Shown here piece by piece: positions 17,401-26,221 of a stretch of 64,000 nt of DNA (positions within the stretch are counted from its first letter, which is position 1; every line of letters starts with the position of its first letter). Under the pieces are notes generated by a model that was not told the DNA's origin, did no database searches, and saw nothing but the letters and a program-made list of their open reading frames with translations. The translations under genes and the position numbers were made by a program. Source of the DNA: Cellulomonas sp. Leaf395 (GTDB lineage Bacteria > Actinomycetota > Actinomycetes > Actinomycetales > Cellulomonadaceae). The DNA lies in contig NZ_LMQI01000001.1 in the NCBI RefSeq assembly GCF_001424125.1, positions 153,662-217,661 on the forward strand, in the 5' to 3' direction.

Positions 17401-17766
17401 GTGATCGAAGGCGTGCCCGCGGCCGGGACCATCCGAGTCGACGCGCAGGACACGACGACGGTCATCAGCCTCGTCGGGGAGATCGACGCGGCCCTGCGCG
17501 ACGAGGCCGGCGCGTGCATGGGCGTCGCGCTGGTCAGCGGGCTGCCGGTGGTCATCGACGCCACCCGGGCGACGTTCATCGACTCGTCCGGCATCGCCTT
17601 CGTGCTCCAGCTGCACCTTGCGGCCTCCGCCGAGCGGATCCCCGTGTCGCTCCTCGACCCGCACCGCGTGCTCCGCGACGTGCTCGACATGGTCGGGATC
17701 TCCGACGAGATGCTCCCGGAGCCCACAGCGCCTGCTGCGCCCACAGCGCCCGCGGTGTCTGTCTGA
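17401..17766 (+). CDS. STAS-domain anti-sigma-factor antagonist
   Basis: This 121-residue protein is a single STAS domain of the SpoIIAA/RsbV type. The core TVISLVGEIDAALRDEAG and the phosphorylation loop ATFIDSSGIAFVLQL are clear; the first Ser of DSSG is the residue usually phosphorylated by an anti-sigma kinase. It would act in a partner-switching cascade controlling an alternative sigma factor, but no kinase or sigma gene is nearby. The last 15 residues are a Pro/Ala repeat. The GTG start follows GAGGAGAG. Confidence 0.9.
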   Translation: MIEGVPAAGTIRVDAQDTTTVISLVGEIDAALRDEAGACMGVALVSGLPVVIDATRATFIDSSGIAFVLQLHLAASAERIPVSLLDPHRVLRDVLDMVGISDEMLPEPTAPAAPTAPAVSV

Positions 17767-17809
17767 CGCCACCCCGAGCCCGGTCAGCGGGTGTGTCGGT
17801 GGGCTGGTC

Positions 17810-17815
17810 TACCTT
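17810..17815 (+). promoter_or_regulatory. Leaderless -10 element of sbcDC
   Basis: TACCTT ends 6 nt before the sbcD ATG at 17822, and there is no Shine-Dalgarno sequence. Confidence 0.5.
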
Positions 17816-17821
17816 CGCGGC

Positions 17822-18985
17822 ATGCGGTTGTTGCACACGTCTGACTGGCACCTGGGCCGGTCGCTGCACGGGGTCGATCTCCTCGACCACCAGGCGGCGT
17901 ACCTGGATCACCTGGTCGATGTCGTGCGCGCCGAGCAGGTCGACGCGGTGGTCGTCGCGGGCGATGTGTACGACCGCGCGATCCCGCCCGTCGAGGCGGT
18001 GACGCTGCTCTCGGAGACGCTCGCGCGGCTGGCCGAGCACACCACCGTCGTCGTGACGTCCGGCAACCACGACTCCGCGACGCGGCTGGGCTTCGGGTCC
18101 GCGCTGATGAGGGACCGGGTCCGGCTCCGGACCCGGGTCGCCGGCCTGGCGGAGCCGGTCGTGCTCCCCGACGACGAGGGCGACGTGCTGGTGTACGGCA
18201 TCCCGTACCTCGACCCCGACTTCGCGCGCGTCGAGCTGGCCGACGGGCCCGAGTCGCTGGCCCGGTCGCACCAGGCTGTGGCCGCGGCGGCGATGCGTCG
18301 GATCCGCGACGACCTGGCTCGGCGGCCCGGCTCCACTCGACAGCGGTCCGTGGTGGCGGCGCACGCGTTCGTCATCGGGGGCGCCCCGACGGACTCCGAG
18401 CGGGACATCCGCGTGGGCGGCGTGGACCAGGTCCCGGCCGGGGTGTTCGCCGGGGTGGACTACGTGGCGCTCGGCCACCTGCACGGCCCGCAGACGGTGA
18501 CCGGTGCCGACGGCACGGTCCTGCGGTACAGCGGCTCGCCGCTCGCCTACTCGTTCTCCGAGCAGCACCACGCCAAGTCGACGGTCCTGGTGGAGCTGTC
18601 CGGCGGTCAGGTGCGCACGTCGCTGGTCGCCGCTCCGGTGCCGCGCCGGCTCGCCGACGTGACGGGCACGCTGGAGGAGCTTCTGGGTGCCGCGGGCGCG
18701 CCGCACACCGACGCGTGGACGCGGGTGACCGTCACGGATGCGCACCGACCGGACGACCTGTTCCGCCAGGTCAAGCAGCGGTTCCCGCACGCCCTCGTGG
18801 TCCACCACCGTCCCGCAGACTCGGCGTCGTCCTCGCGCACGGCCGTCGTCACGGCGGCGCACGACCCACTCGATGTCGCCGCCGACTTCCTCGCGCACGT
18901 GACCGGGCACGGGCCGACGCCCGCCGAGGCCGACGTGCTGCGCCACGCCTACGAGGACGTCGCCGCGATGGAGCGGAGCGCCTGA
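17822..18985 (+). CDS. sbcD: Exonuclease SbcCD subunit D
   Basis: SbcD is the nuclease subunit of the SbcCD (bacterial Mre11-Rad50) complex, which processes hairpins and DNA ends. The 387-residue protein carries the calcineurin-like phosphoesterase motifs LLHTSDWHLGRSLHG, VVVAGDVYDRAIPP, TSGNHDSATRLG and VALGHLHGPQ. A C-terminal region of about 100 residues should contact SbcC. The stop and the sbcC ATG overlap as TGATG, so the two subunits are coupled. The ATG at 17822 is fixed by homology. Confidence 0.96.
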   Translation: MRLLHTSDWHLGRSLHGVDLLDHQAAYLDHLVDVVRAEQVDAVVVAGDVYDRAIPPVEAVTLLSETLARLAEHTTVVVTSGNHDSATRLGFGSALMRDRVRLRTRVAGLAEPVVLPDDEGDVLVYGIPYLDPDFARVELADGPESLARSHQAVAAAAMRRIRDDLARRPGSTRQRSVVAAHAFVIGGAPTDSERDIRVGGVDQVPAGVFAGVDYVALGHLHGPQTVTGADGTVLRYSGSPLAYSFSEQHHAKSTVLVELSGGQVRTSLVAAPVPRRLADVTGTLEELLGAAGAPHTDAWTRVTVTDAHRPDDLFRQVKQRFPHALVVHHRPADSASSSRTAVVTAAHDPLDVAADFLAHVTGHGPTPAEADVLRHAYEDVAAMERSA

Positions 18986-21900
18986 TGCACCTGCGCACCC
19001 TCACGCTCCAGGCGATCGGGCCGTTCGCCGGACGGCACACCGTCGACTTCGACGCGCTCGGCCAGGCCGGCCTCTTCCTGCTGGAGGGTCCGACGGGCTC
19101 CGGCAAGTCGACTCTGATCGACGCCATCGTGTTCGCCCTGTACGGGAAGGTCGCGTCGAGCGAGGCGTCGGAGGACCGGCTGCGCTCGGCGTACGCCGCG
19201 GACGACGTCGAGAGCGTGGTCGACCTGGTCTTCGAGGTCCCCGCCGGCATCTACCGCGTCCGACGCACCCCTGCCTACCAGCGTGCGAAGCGGCGGGGCA
19301 GCGGCACCACCACGGCGAACGCGTCGGTGAAGGCGTGGCGGCTGCCTGCCGGGACGGACGTCGACCCGGCGATCCTCGACACCGTCGGCGTCCCGCTGGG
19401 CAACCGGCTGGACGAGGTCGGCGCCGAGATCCAGAAGGCCGTGGGGCTGGACCGCACGCAGTTCGTCCAGACGATCGTGCTGCCGCAGGGCGAGTTCGCG
19501 CACTTCCTGCGCGCCAAGCCCGAGGAGCGGCGCGGGCTGCTGCAGAAGATCTTCGGCACCGAGGTCTACGAACGGCTCGCGCAGCGCCTGGCGGAGATGC
19601 GTCGTGAGGGCGACCGCGCGAGCGCGGCAGCGCGGACGGCGCTGTCGTCGGGCACGTCGCGGTTGGTCGGGGCCGCTCAGCTCACCGACGAGGAGGCCAC
19701 AGAGCTGCGGGCAGCGATCGACGCGGCCGTCGCGCGCGGCGACGGACTGGTGGCCGACGTGCGAGCGGTGGTCGCCGCCCGGACCGACGCGCTCGACGGC
19801 CGGGCGACGGCCGCGCGCGCCGCAGCGGTGGTGGCGGACGCGGCCCGCCGGGCAGCACGCACGCACCTCGACGAGTCGACGGCCACCGATGTCCTGCTGC
19901 GCCGGCGCACCGCGCTGCGCGCCGAGTGCGCGGCCCTGGCTGCCGCGGCCGACATGAACGCCGAGGCCATCCTGCAGCTCACCACCGCACGGGCCGCCCA
20001 GGCCGTTCGGCCGCTGCTGGTCGGCGCCGAGCGCGCCGCCACGATGCTCGAGGCCGCCCGCAAGACGGTGACCGCCGCGCTGGACGGAGCCCCCGAGGAC
20101 CTCACGACTCCGCCGGACGGCACGGACCTGCGGACGCACGTGCAGGCCGCCGGACGGTCCGCGGCCGTGGATGCGGGCGCGCTCGCGCGGCTGGTGGACG
20201 TCGAGGCCGGGCTCGAGTCGCGTCGCCGGGCGGTGCGCCAGACGCGCCACACGGTTGACGACCTGGTCGCCGCGATCGCGACCGACGACCAGTGGCTCGC
20301 CACCCGGCCTGCCGCGAGGGCTGCCCTGCTCGCCGAGCTGGAGGCTGCCCGGACGCTGGCCGCTGCGGTCGGGGAGCGGGAGTCGGCGCTGGCGACGGCG
20401 ATCGAGATCGTCGGTGCGCACAAGGCCCTCGCCGCCGCGGAGCAGACCCTCGCGGAGGCCGGCGCGGCCCGGACCGCCGCCGGTGCCGCCGCCGTGAATG
20501 CGCTCGACGTCGAGCGGGACCTGCGCGCCGCCCGGATCGCGGGACTGGCGGGCGAGCTCGCGGACCGGCTCGGCGACGGCGACGCCTGCCCGGTGTGCGG
20601 CTCGGTGGAGCATCCCGCCAAGGCCGTCCGCAGTGCCGATCACGTGTCCGCCGAGCAGGTCGAGCGGACCGAGGCCGAGCGCGCCGCCGCGGAGAGCACC
20701 CTGCACGCCGCCGCCGAGCGGTGCAGCGTGCTGGAGGAGCGCGTGGGTGCGCTGCGAGCGCGCGTGGGCGACGGCACCGCGCAGGACGCGACGGAACGCT
20801 GCGACCAGGCGCGCTCGGCAGTCGCGCAGGCTCGGGCCGCCGAGGCCGACATCGTCCGGCTGGTGCCGGCGCTCGACGGCTTCGACGCGCAGACCCGTAT
20901 CCGGGAGGCCGAGCGGGCGGACGCGGTCGCGCGCCTCGCGGGGGAGCGGGCGACGCTGGAGGTGACGGCGCTGGACCTCGACGCCGCCGAGGCCGAGGTC
21001 GTCGCCGGCCGGGGTGACCACCCGACGGTCGCCGCCCGGCACTCGGAGCTGCTCGCACGGGTTGCCGCGTCGACCACGGTGCTCGACGCGCTGGCGGAGC
21101 AGGACGCCGCGCAGGACGAGCTCGGCCGTCGGCAGGACGAGCTGGCCGAGGGACTCGCCGCGCACGGCTTCGGCTCTGTCGACGAGGCGCGTGCCGCTGC
21201 GGTCGACGCGGCGGTCCTGGCGGAGCTGGACCGCGTCGTGACCGCGTATGCCGCCCGGCTCGACCGGGCGACCGCCGGACTGGCCGAGCCGGCCGTCGCG
21301 GCGCTCGCCGACGACCTGGTGGTCGACCTCGACGCGGCGACGTCCGCGGAGGCCGCTGCGCGGGTGGAGGCGGAGCGGACCGCCGGTGAGGCACGGGTGG
21401 CCGAGGATCGCTCGTCGGCAGCCGCGGTCGCCGCCGACGGGGTGATCGCGTCCGCGACCGCCCTCGCCGACGCGCTCGGGACCGCGGGCCCGGTGAGCCG
21501 GCTCGCGGACCTGACCGGAGGCGGCGGGGGCGACAACGCACGGAACCTGTCGCTGGCCACGTTCGTGCTGATGCGCCGCTTCGAGGACGTCGTCGCGGCC
21601 GCCAACGAGCGGCTGCTCGTCATGTCGGACGGCCGCTTCGAGCTGGTCCGCAGCGACGAGAAGGAGGACGTGCGGGCGCGGAACACCGGCCTGGCCATGC
21701 GCGTCATCGACCACCGGACCGAGCAGGCTCGGGACCCTCGCACCCTGTCAGGCGGGGAGACGTTCTACGTGTCCCTCTGCCTGGCGCTCGGCATGGCCGA
21801 CGTCGTGACGGCGGAGGCGGGCGGGATCGACCTGGGCACCCTGTTCGTCGACGAGGGCTTCGGATCGTTGGACCCGCACACGCTCGACGCGGTGCTCGCC

Positions 21901-22041
21901 GAGCTCGGCCGCCTGCGCGCGGGTGGCCGGGTGGTCGGGGTGGTGTCGCACGTCGAGGCGCTGAAGCAGTCCATCGCCGACCGGGTCGAGGTCCGCCCGA
22001 CGGCCGCAGGCCCGAGCACGCTGACGGTGCGCGCGGGCTGA
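18985..22041 (+). CDS. sbcC: Exonuclease SbcCD subunit C
   Basis: SbcC is the Rad50-like SMC ATPase of the SbcCD complex. The 1018-residue protein has an N-terminal Walker A (EGPTGSGKSTLIDAIVFALYG) and the Q-loop region VLPQGEFAHFLRAKPEERR. Two long Ala-rich coiled coils flank a zinc hook CPVC (C535, C538, in GDACPVCGSVEHP). The C-terminal signature is TLSGGETFYVSLCLALGMAD and Walker B is LFVDEGFGSLD. The length and order are normal for the family. It is translated from a start overlapping the sbcD stop. Confidence 0.96.
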   Translation: MHLRTLTLQAIGPFAGRHTVDFDALGQAGLFLLEGPTGSGKSTLIDAIVFALYGKVASSEASEDRLRSAYAADDVESVVDLVFEVPAGIYRVRRTPAYQRAKRRGSGTTTANASVKAWRLPAGTDVDPAILDTVGVPLGNRLDEVGAEIQKAVGLDRTQFVQTIVLPQGEFAHFLRAKPEERRGLLQKIFGTEVYERLAQRLAEMRREGDRASAAARTALSSGTSRLVGAAQLTDEEATELRAAIDAAVARGDGLVADVRAVVAARTDALDGRATAARAAAVVADAARRAARTHLDESTATDVLLRRRTALRAECAALAAAADMNAEAILQLTTARAAQAVRPLLVGAERAATMLEAARKTVTAALDGAPEDLTTPPDGTDLRTHVQAAGRSAAVDAGALARLVDVEAGLESRRRAVRQTRHTVDDLVAAIATDDQWLATRPAARAALLAELEAARTLAAAVGERESALATAIEIVGAHKALAAAEQTLAEAGAARTAAGAAAVNALDVERDLRAARIAGLAGELADRLGDGDACPVCGSVEHPAKAVRSADHVSAEQVERTEAERAAAESTLHAAAERCSVLEERVGALRARVGDGTAQDATERCDQARSAVAQARAAEADIVRLVPALDGFDAQTRIREAERADAVARLAGERATLEVTALDLDAAEAEVVAGRGDHPTVAARHSELLARVAASTTVLDALAEQDAAQDELGRRQDELAEGLAAHGFGSVDEARAAAVDAAVLAELDRVVTAYAARLDRATAGLAEPAVAALADDLVVDLDAATSAEAAARVEAERTAGEARVAEDRSSAAAVAADGVIASATALADALGTAGPVSRLADLTGGGGGDNARNLSLATFVLMRRFEDVVAAANERLLVMSDGRFELVRSDEKEDVRARNTGLAMRVIDHRTEQARDPRTLSGGETFYVSLCLALGMADVVTAEAGGIDLGTLFVDEGFGSLDPHTLDAVLAELGRLRAGGRVVGVVSHVEALKQSIADRVEVRPTAAGPSTLTVRAG

Positions 22042-22065
22042 CGAGCGTCCTCGCTCAGCTCGTCG

Positions 22066-22482
22066 TCACCAGGCCCAGCCGCGGGAGGCGAGCTCGACCT
22101 CCTCGCGGAACCGCTCGGCGGGGTCGCCCTTCGCGGCAGGCTGGACCTCGACGCCGGCCAGCTGGCACGCCTCGACCAGCAGCTGGTCGTAGGCCAGCTG
22201 CGACGCGATGATGCGCTCGGCGCGGGCGAAGGTGCGCGTGTTCAGCTCGAGCGTGCGGACGTGGTCGGCGACGACCCCGAGCCGCTCCTGCACGCGCAGG
22301 GTGTCGAACGGGTCGGGCTCGGGCGGCCGCGGCGGCCGGATCCGGGCGGCCAGGTGCTCCAGCCGGGTGGCCAGGAACGTGCGCCATCGCGGCGGCTCGT
22401 CGGGCGACGGGAACAGCTGCCAGATCGCTCCGAAGACGAGCGCCGGGACGAACATCACAGCGGCCAGCATGACCCAGCTCAT
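22066..22482 (-). CDS. Single-pass membrane protein, unknown function
   Basis: I do not recognise this 138-residue protein. It begins with a hydrophobic segment (WVMLAAVMFVPALVFGAIWQLF) that can anchor it in the membrane. A Pro/Arg-rich linker (IRPPRPPEPDPFD) and an amphipathic, probably helical cytoplasmic part (residues 60-138) follow. AAGGA lies upstream of the ATG at 22482. Its stop lies 24 nt from the convergent sbcC end. A CRP-like site is present 46-61 nt upstream of the start. Confidence 0.65.
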   Translation of the reverse strand: MSWVMLAAVMFVPALVFGAIWQLFPSPDEPPRWRTFLATRLEHLAARIRPPRPPEPDPFDTLRVQERLGVVADHVRTLELNTRTFARAERIIASQLAYDQLLVEACQLAGVEVQPAAKGDPAERFREEVELASRGWAW

Positions 22483-22527
22483 CGTGCGTCCTTCGTCGAG
22501 CGCGTACGACTCAGACTAAGTCGCGAA

Positions 22528-22543
22528 TGTGACCTACGCCACA
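22528..22543. promoter_or_regulatory. CRP/GlxR-like binding site
   Basis: TGTGACCTACGCCACA matches the actinobacterial cAMP-receptor consensus TGTGANNTANNTCACA at every fixed position but one. It lies upstream of the minus-strand gene at 22066-22482. A possible -10 hexamer TAGTCT (22518-22513) would put the site over the -35 region. Confidence 0.45.
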
Positions 22544-22573
22544 TCATTTGCCACCCCGACGGCGGATTTCAGG

Positions 22574-23926
22574 TCAGCGGTTGAGTGGCGCGCCGGCGGC
22601 GACCTGCGACGCCGGCACGCCCGGAACCCGGGCCACGTCCGCGTCTACGACGACGTCGGCATCAGCCACGATGTCCGCCGCCGCGCCGGCTCGCGCAGCC
22701 GCCACGACACCCTCGGCCTCGTCGAGAGCACCACGCGCCCACGAGCGTCGGACCGCGACGAGCAGGACCGCGGCGATCACGATGACGCCCGCCATGACGG
22801 CCCCCATGCTCACGGCGGTCGGCGTCCCGTTGATGCTGGTGAGCGGTGCGATGAGCGCGCCGAGCCCGAACTGCAGGGCACCGAGCAGGGCAGCGGCCGA
22901 CCCCGCGCGGTGCGGGTTGGATGCCAGAGCGATGGCCGGTGCGGACGGCAGGACGAAGCCGGCGGTGCCGAGGGTGAGCACCAGCAGGACGGTCACGGGC
23001 CAGAACGGAGCACCCAGGAGCGTCGTCGCGAAGAGCGAGAGGCCGAGCACCACGCCGACGGCGACGGCGCCGGAGAGGATCTGCTCGGGGCGGAAGCGGC
23101 CGACGAGGGCGCCGTTGATCTGCGAGCCGGCGGTGATCGCGACCGCGCCCGCGGCGAACACCCAGCCGAACTGCTGCGGCGTCAGGCCGTACCCCTCCTG
23201 GAACACGAACGTGGACGACGCGACGTAGCTGAACATGGCCGACAGGTAGAACGCCGACATCAGGGCGAGCCCGAGGAACGGCAGGTCGGTGAGCAGGTCG
23301 CGGTAGGTGCGCAGCGCGGCGCCCGTCCCACCGGTGCGGCGCAGCTCGACCGGGAGCGACTCCCGCAGCGCGAATGCCGCGACGACAAACAGCACCGCGC
23401 CGGTCGCGGCGAGGAACACGAAGATCAGCCGCCACGAGCCGACGAGCAGCAGCTGGGCGCCGATGGTGGGCGCCAGGATCGGAGCGACCCCGACGACGAG
23501 CATCAGGCGGGCCATCACCTTGGAGACGGCTAGCCCTTCGAACCTGTCGCGGACCACTGCCAGCGACAGGACCATCCCCGCGGCGGCGGTGAAGCCCTGC
23601 ACGAACCGCAGGGCGGTGAACGCGGTGATGTTCTGCACGAGCACGAGGCCCACGGAGGTCAGCACGTAGACGACGAGGGAAGCGAGGAGCGGTCGACGGC
23701 GGCCGTACGCGTCGGAGACCGAGCCGATGAGCAGCTGTCCGAGCGCAAGGCCGGCGAGCGACGCCGCGATGGTCAGCTGGACGGCGGCGGCGGTGGTGTT
23801 CAGGTCGGCGGCGATCTCGGGGAACGCGGCGAGATACGTGTCGAACGTGAACGGGCCGAGCGCCGTGAGCGCCGACAGCAGGAGGACGAAGCCGACGCTC
23901 GCACGCGCCACGGGGGTTCGGGCCAT
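22574..23926 (-). CDS. Bcr/CflA-type MFS drug exporter
   Basis: This 450-residue major-facilitator protein has about 12 membrane segments of the drug:H+ antiporter DHA1 Bcr/CflA type. The motif-A region GSVSDAYGRRRPLL and the motif-C-like GVAPILAPTIGAQLL are visible. The N-terminal FTFDTYLAAFPEIAADLNTTAAAVQL is typical of Bcr/CflA. It probably exports antibiotics or metabolites such as sulfonamides or bicyclomycin. The C-terminal 40 residues are an Ala/Asp/Val-rich tail. The ATG at 23926 lacks a clear Shine-Dalgarno sequence, and an ATG further upstream in frame is possible. Confidence 0.9.
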   Translation of the reverse strand: MARTPVARASVGFVLLLSALTALGPFTFDTYLAAFPEIAADLNTTAAAVQLTIAASLAGLALGQLLIGSVSDAYGRRRPLLASLVVYVLTSVGLVLVQNITAFTALRFVQGFTAAAGMVLSLAVVRDRFEGLAVSKVMARLMLVVGVAPILAPTIGAQLLLVGSWRLIFVFLAATGAVLFVVAAFALRESLPVELRRTGGTGAALRTYRDLLTDLPFLGLALMSAFYLSAMFSYVASSTFVFQEGYGLTPQQFGWVFAAGAVAITAGSQINGALVGRFRPEQILSGAVAVGVVLGLSLFATTLLGAPFWPVTVLLVLTLGTAGFVLPSAPAIALASNPHRAGSAAALLGALQFGLGALIAPLTSINGTPTAVSMGAVMAGVIVIAAVLLVAVRRSWARGALDEAEGVVAAARAGAAADIVADADVVVDADVARVPGVPASQVAAGAPLNR

Positions 23927-24047
23927 GACAGTCCAAGGTTGTGAGACGCAAGCATCTTCCCTGGATGTCCACTCTGTGGGACGGGTCATGGTGCGACCGG
24001 GACTTTCGTCCGTCATCCGGTGGCCGCACGGCGCCGATACTCGGGGA

Positions 24048-25379
24048 GTGACGAGACCGCCGGACGACGACGTGTGGTGGGCCGACCCGACCGACTCCGC
24101 CCCCGAGCCTGAGCGACCGCCGGTCCGCTCGACCTGGGGCTGGGCACGGATCGCCGGTGCCGTCGGTCTGGCGCTCGTCGTGCTCTTCGGACTGACCTCC
24201 GGCTGGTCCGCCGCGGTCGAGCTCGCCTGCCTGTACGTCGGGGTGACCGCGCTGTACGCGGTGGTCCGGCGCCGGTCGTGGCTCGGGCCGATGCGCCGCG
24301 GTGCCGCCGCTGGTCTGCTCGCGGGGTCGCTCGTCGTCCTGACCGTCGTCGCGTCCGTGGCTGTCTCGCCGTCCGCCGACCCGGAAGCCGGACCGACGGC
24401 CGCGAGCCCGGCCGCCAGCGCCACCCCGAGCGCCACCCCGACCCCGAGCCTCGAGGATCAGGCGGCGGCACTGCCCGAGCCGGAGCCGACACCGCCCGCC
24501 GACGACGCGGTTGTCGCTGCCAGTGCCCAGCCGCAGACCGCCCTGGCCACCGCCGCCCTGCTGCCGGTCAAGGGCCGCGCGCCGAAGACCGGCTACGACC
24601 GCGACCTCTACGGCCAGGCGTGGAAGGACGTGGACCGCAACGGCTGCGACACCCGGAACGACATCCTGCGCCGGGACCTCACGGACCAGGTGCTCAAGGA
24701 CGGTACGAACGGCTGCGTGGTGGCGGCGGGCACGCTGAACGACCCGTACTCGGGGACGCCGATCGCGTTCGTCCGCGGGCAGGACACGTCGTCGGCCGTG
24801 CAGATCGACCACGTCGTCGCGCTGTCCGACTCCTGGCAGAAGGGCGCCCAGCAGTGGGACACCGCGAAGCGGGAGGCGTTCGGCAACGACCCGCTGAACC
24901 TGCTCGCCGCGGACGGCCCCCTGAACCAGCAGAAGGGCGACGGAGACACGGCGACGTGGCTCCCGCCGAACAAGGCGTTCCGGTGCGCGTACGTCGCGCG
25001 CCAGGTCGGGGTGAAGTACACCTACGGGCTCTGGGTCACGCAGGCCGAGCAGGACGCGATGGTCGGAGTGCTGTCGACGTGCCCGGCAGAGCCGCTACCG
25101 GCAGGTTCGGCGGTCCCGCCGCTGACGGTGGAGGAGGCGCCGGCGGTCGTGGTCGTGCCGCCGCCCGTCGTCGAACAACCCGCCGCACCGGTCGCTCCCG
25201 CGGTCGTGGCTCCGCCTGCTCCGGCACCCGCACCCGCACCCGCCCCCGTCACCGGCCCGTTCGCGAACTGCACCGAAGCGTGGGCGGCGGGCGCCGCACC
25301 CGTGTACGTGGGTGACCCCGGGTACGCCACCAAGCTCGACCGCGACCTCGACGGGATCGGGTGCGAGAGGCGCCCCTGA
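24048..25379 (+). CDS. Membrane-anchored HNH nuclease with excalibur domain
   Basis: This 443-residue protein starts with a cytoplasmic tail and three hydrophobic segments (about residues 30-125), followed by a Pro/Thr/Ala linker. The nuclease domain has RNGCDTRNDILRRDL, then IDHVVALSDSWQKGAQQW and FGNDPLNLLAADGPLNQQKGD, the HNH/DUF1524 pattern of secreted actinobacterial nucleases. A PAPAPA linker leads to a C-terminal excalibur domain (DLDGIGCE), a calcium-binding motif. It probably degrades extracellular DNA. A paralogue lies at 27478-28188. The GTG at 24048 is preceded by a GATACT hexamer 6 nt upstream. Confidence 0.88.
   Translation: MTRPPDDDVWWADPTDSAPEPERPPVRSTWGWARIAGAVGLALVVLFGLTSGWSAAVELACLYVGVTALYAVVRRRSWLGPMRRGAAAGLLAGSLVVLTVVASVAVSPSADPEAGPTAASPAASATPSATPTPSLEDQAAALPEPEPTPPADDAVVAASAQPQTALATAALLPVKGRAPKTGYDRDLYGQAWKDVDRNGCDTRNDILRRDLTDQVLKDGTNGCVVAAGTLNDPYSGTPIAFVRGQDTSSAVQIDHVVALSDSWQKGAQQWDTAKREAFGNDPLNLLAADGPLNQQKGDGDTATWLPPNKAFRCAYVARQVGVKYTYGLWVTQAEQDAMVGVLSTCPAEPLPAGSAVPPLTVEEAPAVVVVPPPVVEQPAAPVAPAVVAPPAPAPAPAPAPVTGPFANCTEAWAAGAAPVYVGDPGYATKLDRDLDGIGCERRP
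25068..25109 (+). repeat. Imperfect direct repeat, copy 1 (inside the HNH gene)
   Basis: This 42-bp stretch encodes VLSTCPAEPLPAGS at the end of the nuclease domain. It matches 25397-25438 at 37 of 42 positions, on the same strand. Confidence 0.75.
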
Positions 25380-25396
25380 CCACCAGGTCCGGTCAG

Positions 25397-25438
25397 GTGC
25401 TGTCGACGTGCCCGGCGGAGCCGCTGCCCGCGGGGTCG
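25397..25438 (+). repeat. Imperfect direct repeat, copy 2 (after the HNH gene)
   Basis: This copy lies 18 nt after the HNH stop codon and is outside any gene. It still reads VLSTCPAEPLPAGS in frame. It looks like the old 3' end of the nuclease gene, left behind when the excalibur-encoding segment came to lie between the two copies. Confidence 0.7.
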
Positions 25439-25448
25439 TCGCAGCCTC

Positions 25449-25454
25449 TAGGTT
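25449..25454 (+). promoter_or_regulatory. Leaderless -10 element of the DUF2993 gene
   Basis: TAGGTT ends 7 nt before the GTG at 25462, and no Shine-Dalgarno sequence is present. Confidence 0.5.
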
Positions 25455-25461
25455 GTGTCCC

Positions 25462-26166
25462 GTGAGCGCACGCGGAGTGGCCATCGGGGTTCTGAGCACG
25501 TGCGTCGTGCTCGTGGCCGGCGCGTTCGTCGCGGACCGGGTGGCGGAGTCGTCGGCCGAGAAGCAGGTGGTCGCCGCGATCGAGGAGAACCTCGAGGTCG
25601 TCGGAACCCCGACCGTCGAGCTCGGGGGCTTCCCGTTCCTCACCCAGCTGCTGGCGGGCTCCATCGACGACGTCACGGGCCAGGTCGACGGGGTGACCCT
25701 CGACGGGATCGACGCCACCGACGTGACGTTCGACGGGCACGACGTCAGCACGTCGGAGCCGTACACGGTGGGCACCGCGACCATCTCCGCGACGCTGCCG
25801 ACCGCGTCGATCGAGCAGATCGTCGCCGACCGCTCAGACCTCGAGATCGCCGTCGCGGTCGAGGGGAATGCGCTGACGGCGTCAGGCGAGGTCCTGGGGC
25901 TGCGGCTGGCCGCGAACCTGGTGCCCCGCGTCGAGGACGGGACGCTGCTCGTGTCTGTCGAGAACGTGCAGATCGCCGGGCTCACGGTGTCCGTCGACGA
26001 CCTGCCGAACGCGATCGGCAACCGGCTGACCGACATCGAGATCCCCGTCGAGGGACTCCCGGACGGCCTGGTCCTGTCGGACGCGACCGTCGTGGCGGAC
26101 GGGGTGCGCATCACCGCTGACGGCACCGACGTGGTCCTGCCCACCGCTGCGCCCCCGGCTGGGTAG
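25462..26166 (+). CDS. DUF2993 (LmeA-like) secreted lipid-binding protein
   Basis: This 234-residue protein has an N-terminal hydrophobic signal or anchor (GVAIGVLSTCVVLVAGAFVADRV) and a DUF2993 domain. The pattern VGTPTVELGGFPFLTQLLAGSIDDVTGQVDGVTLDG is the family hallmark. In mycobacteria the relative LmeA is a periplasmic lipid-binding protein needed for lipomannan elongation; the role here is not known. The GTG start has a leaderless promoter layout. Confidence 0.88.
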   Translation: MSARGVAIGVLSTCVVLVAGAFVADRVAESSAEKQVVAAIEENLEVVGTPTVELGGFPFLTQLLAGSIDDVTGQVDGVTLDGIDATDVTFDGHDVSTSEPYTVGTATISATLPTASIEQIVADRSDLEIAVAVEGNALTASGEVLGLRLAANLVPRVEDGTLLVSVENVQIAGLTVSVDDLPNAIGNRLTDIEIPVEGLPDGLVLSDATVVADGVRITADGTDVVLPTAAPPAG

Positions 26167-26221
26167 GGTCCGTCCTGCCCACCCGGCTGGGTGGACGACG
26201 ACGGACGAAGGACCCCTGCCC

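Noticed and set aside
18949..21714. Long minus-strand open frame opposite sbcC
   Set aside because: SbcC motifs are complete on the plus strand; the antisense product is low-complexity.
22043..22056. Terminator after sbcC (GAGCG-TCCT-CGCTC)
   Set aside because: The stem is only 5 bp and could occur by chance.
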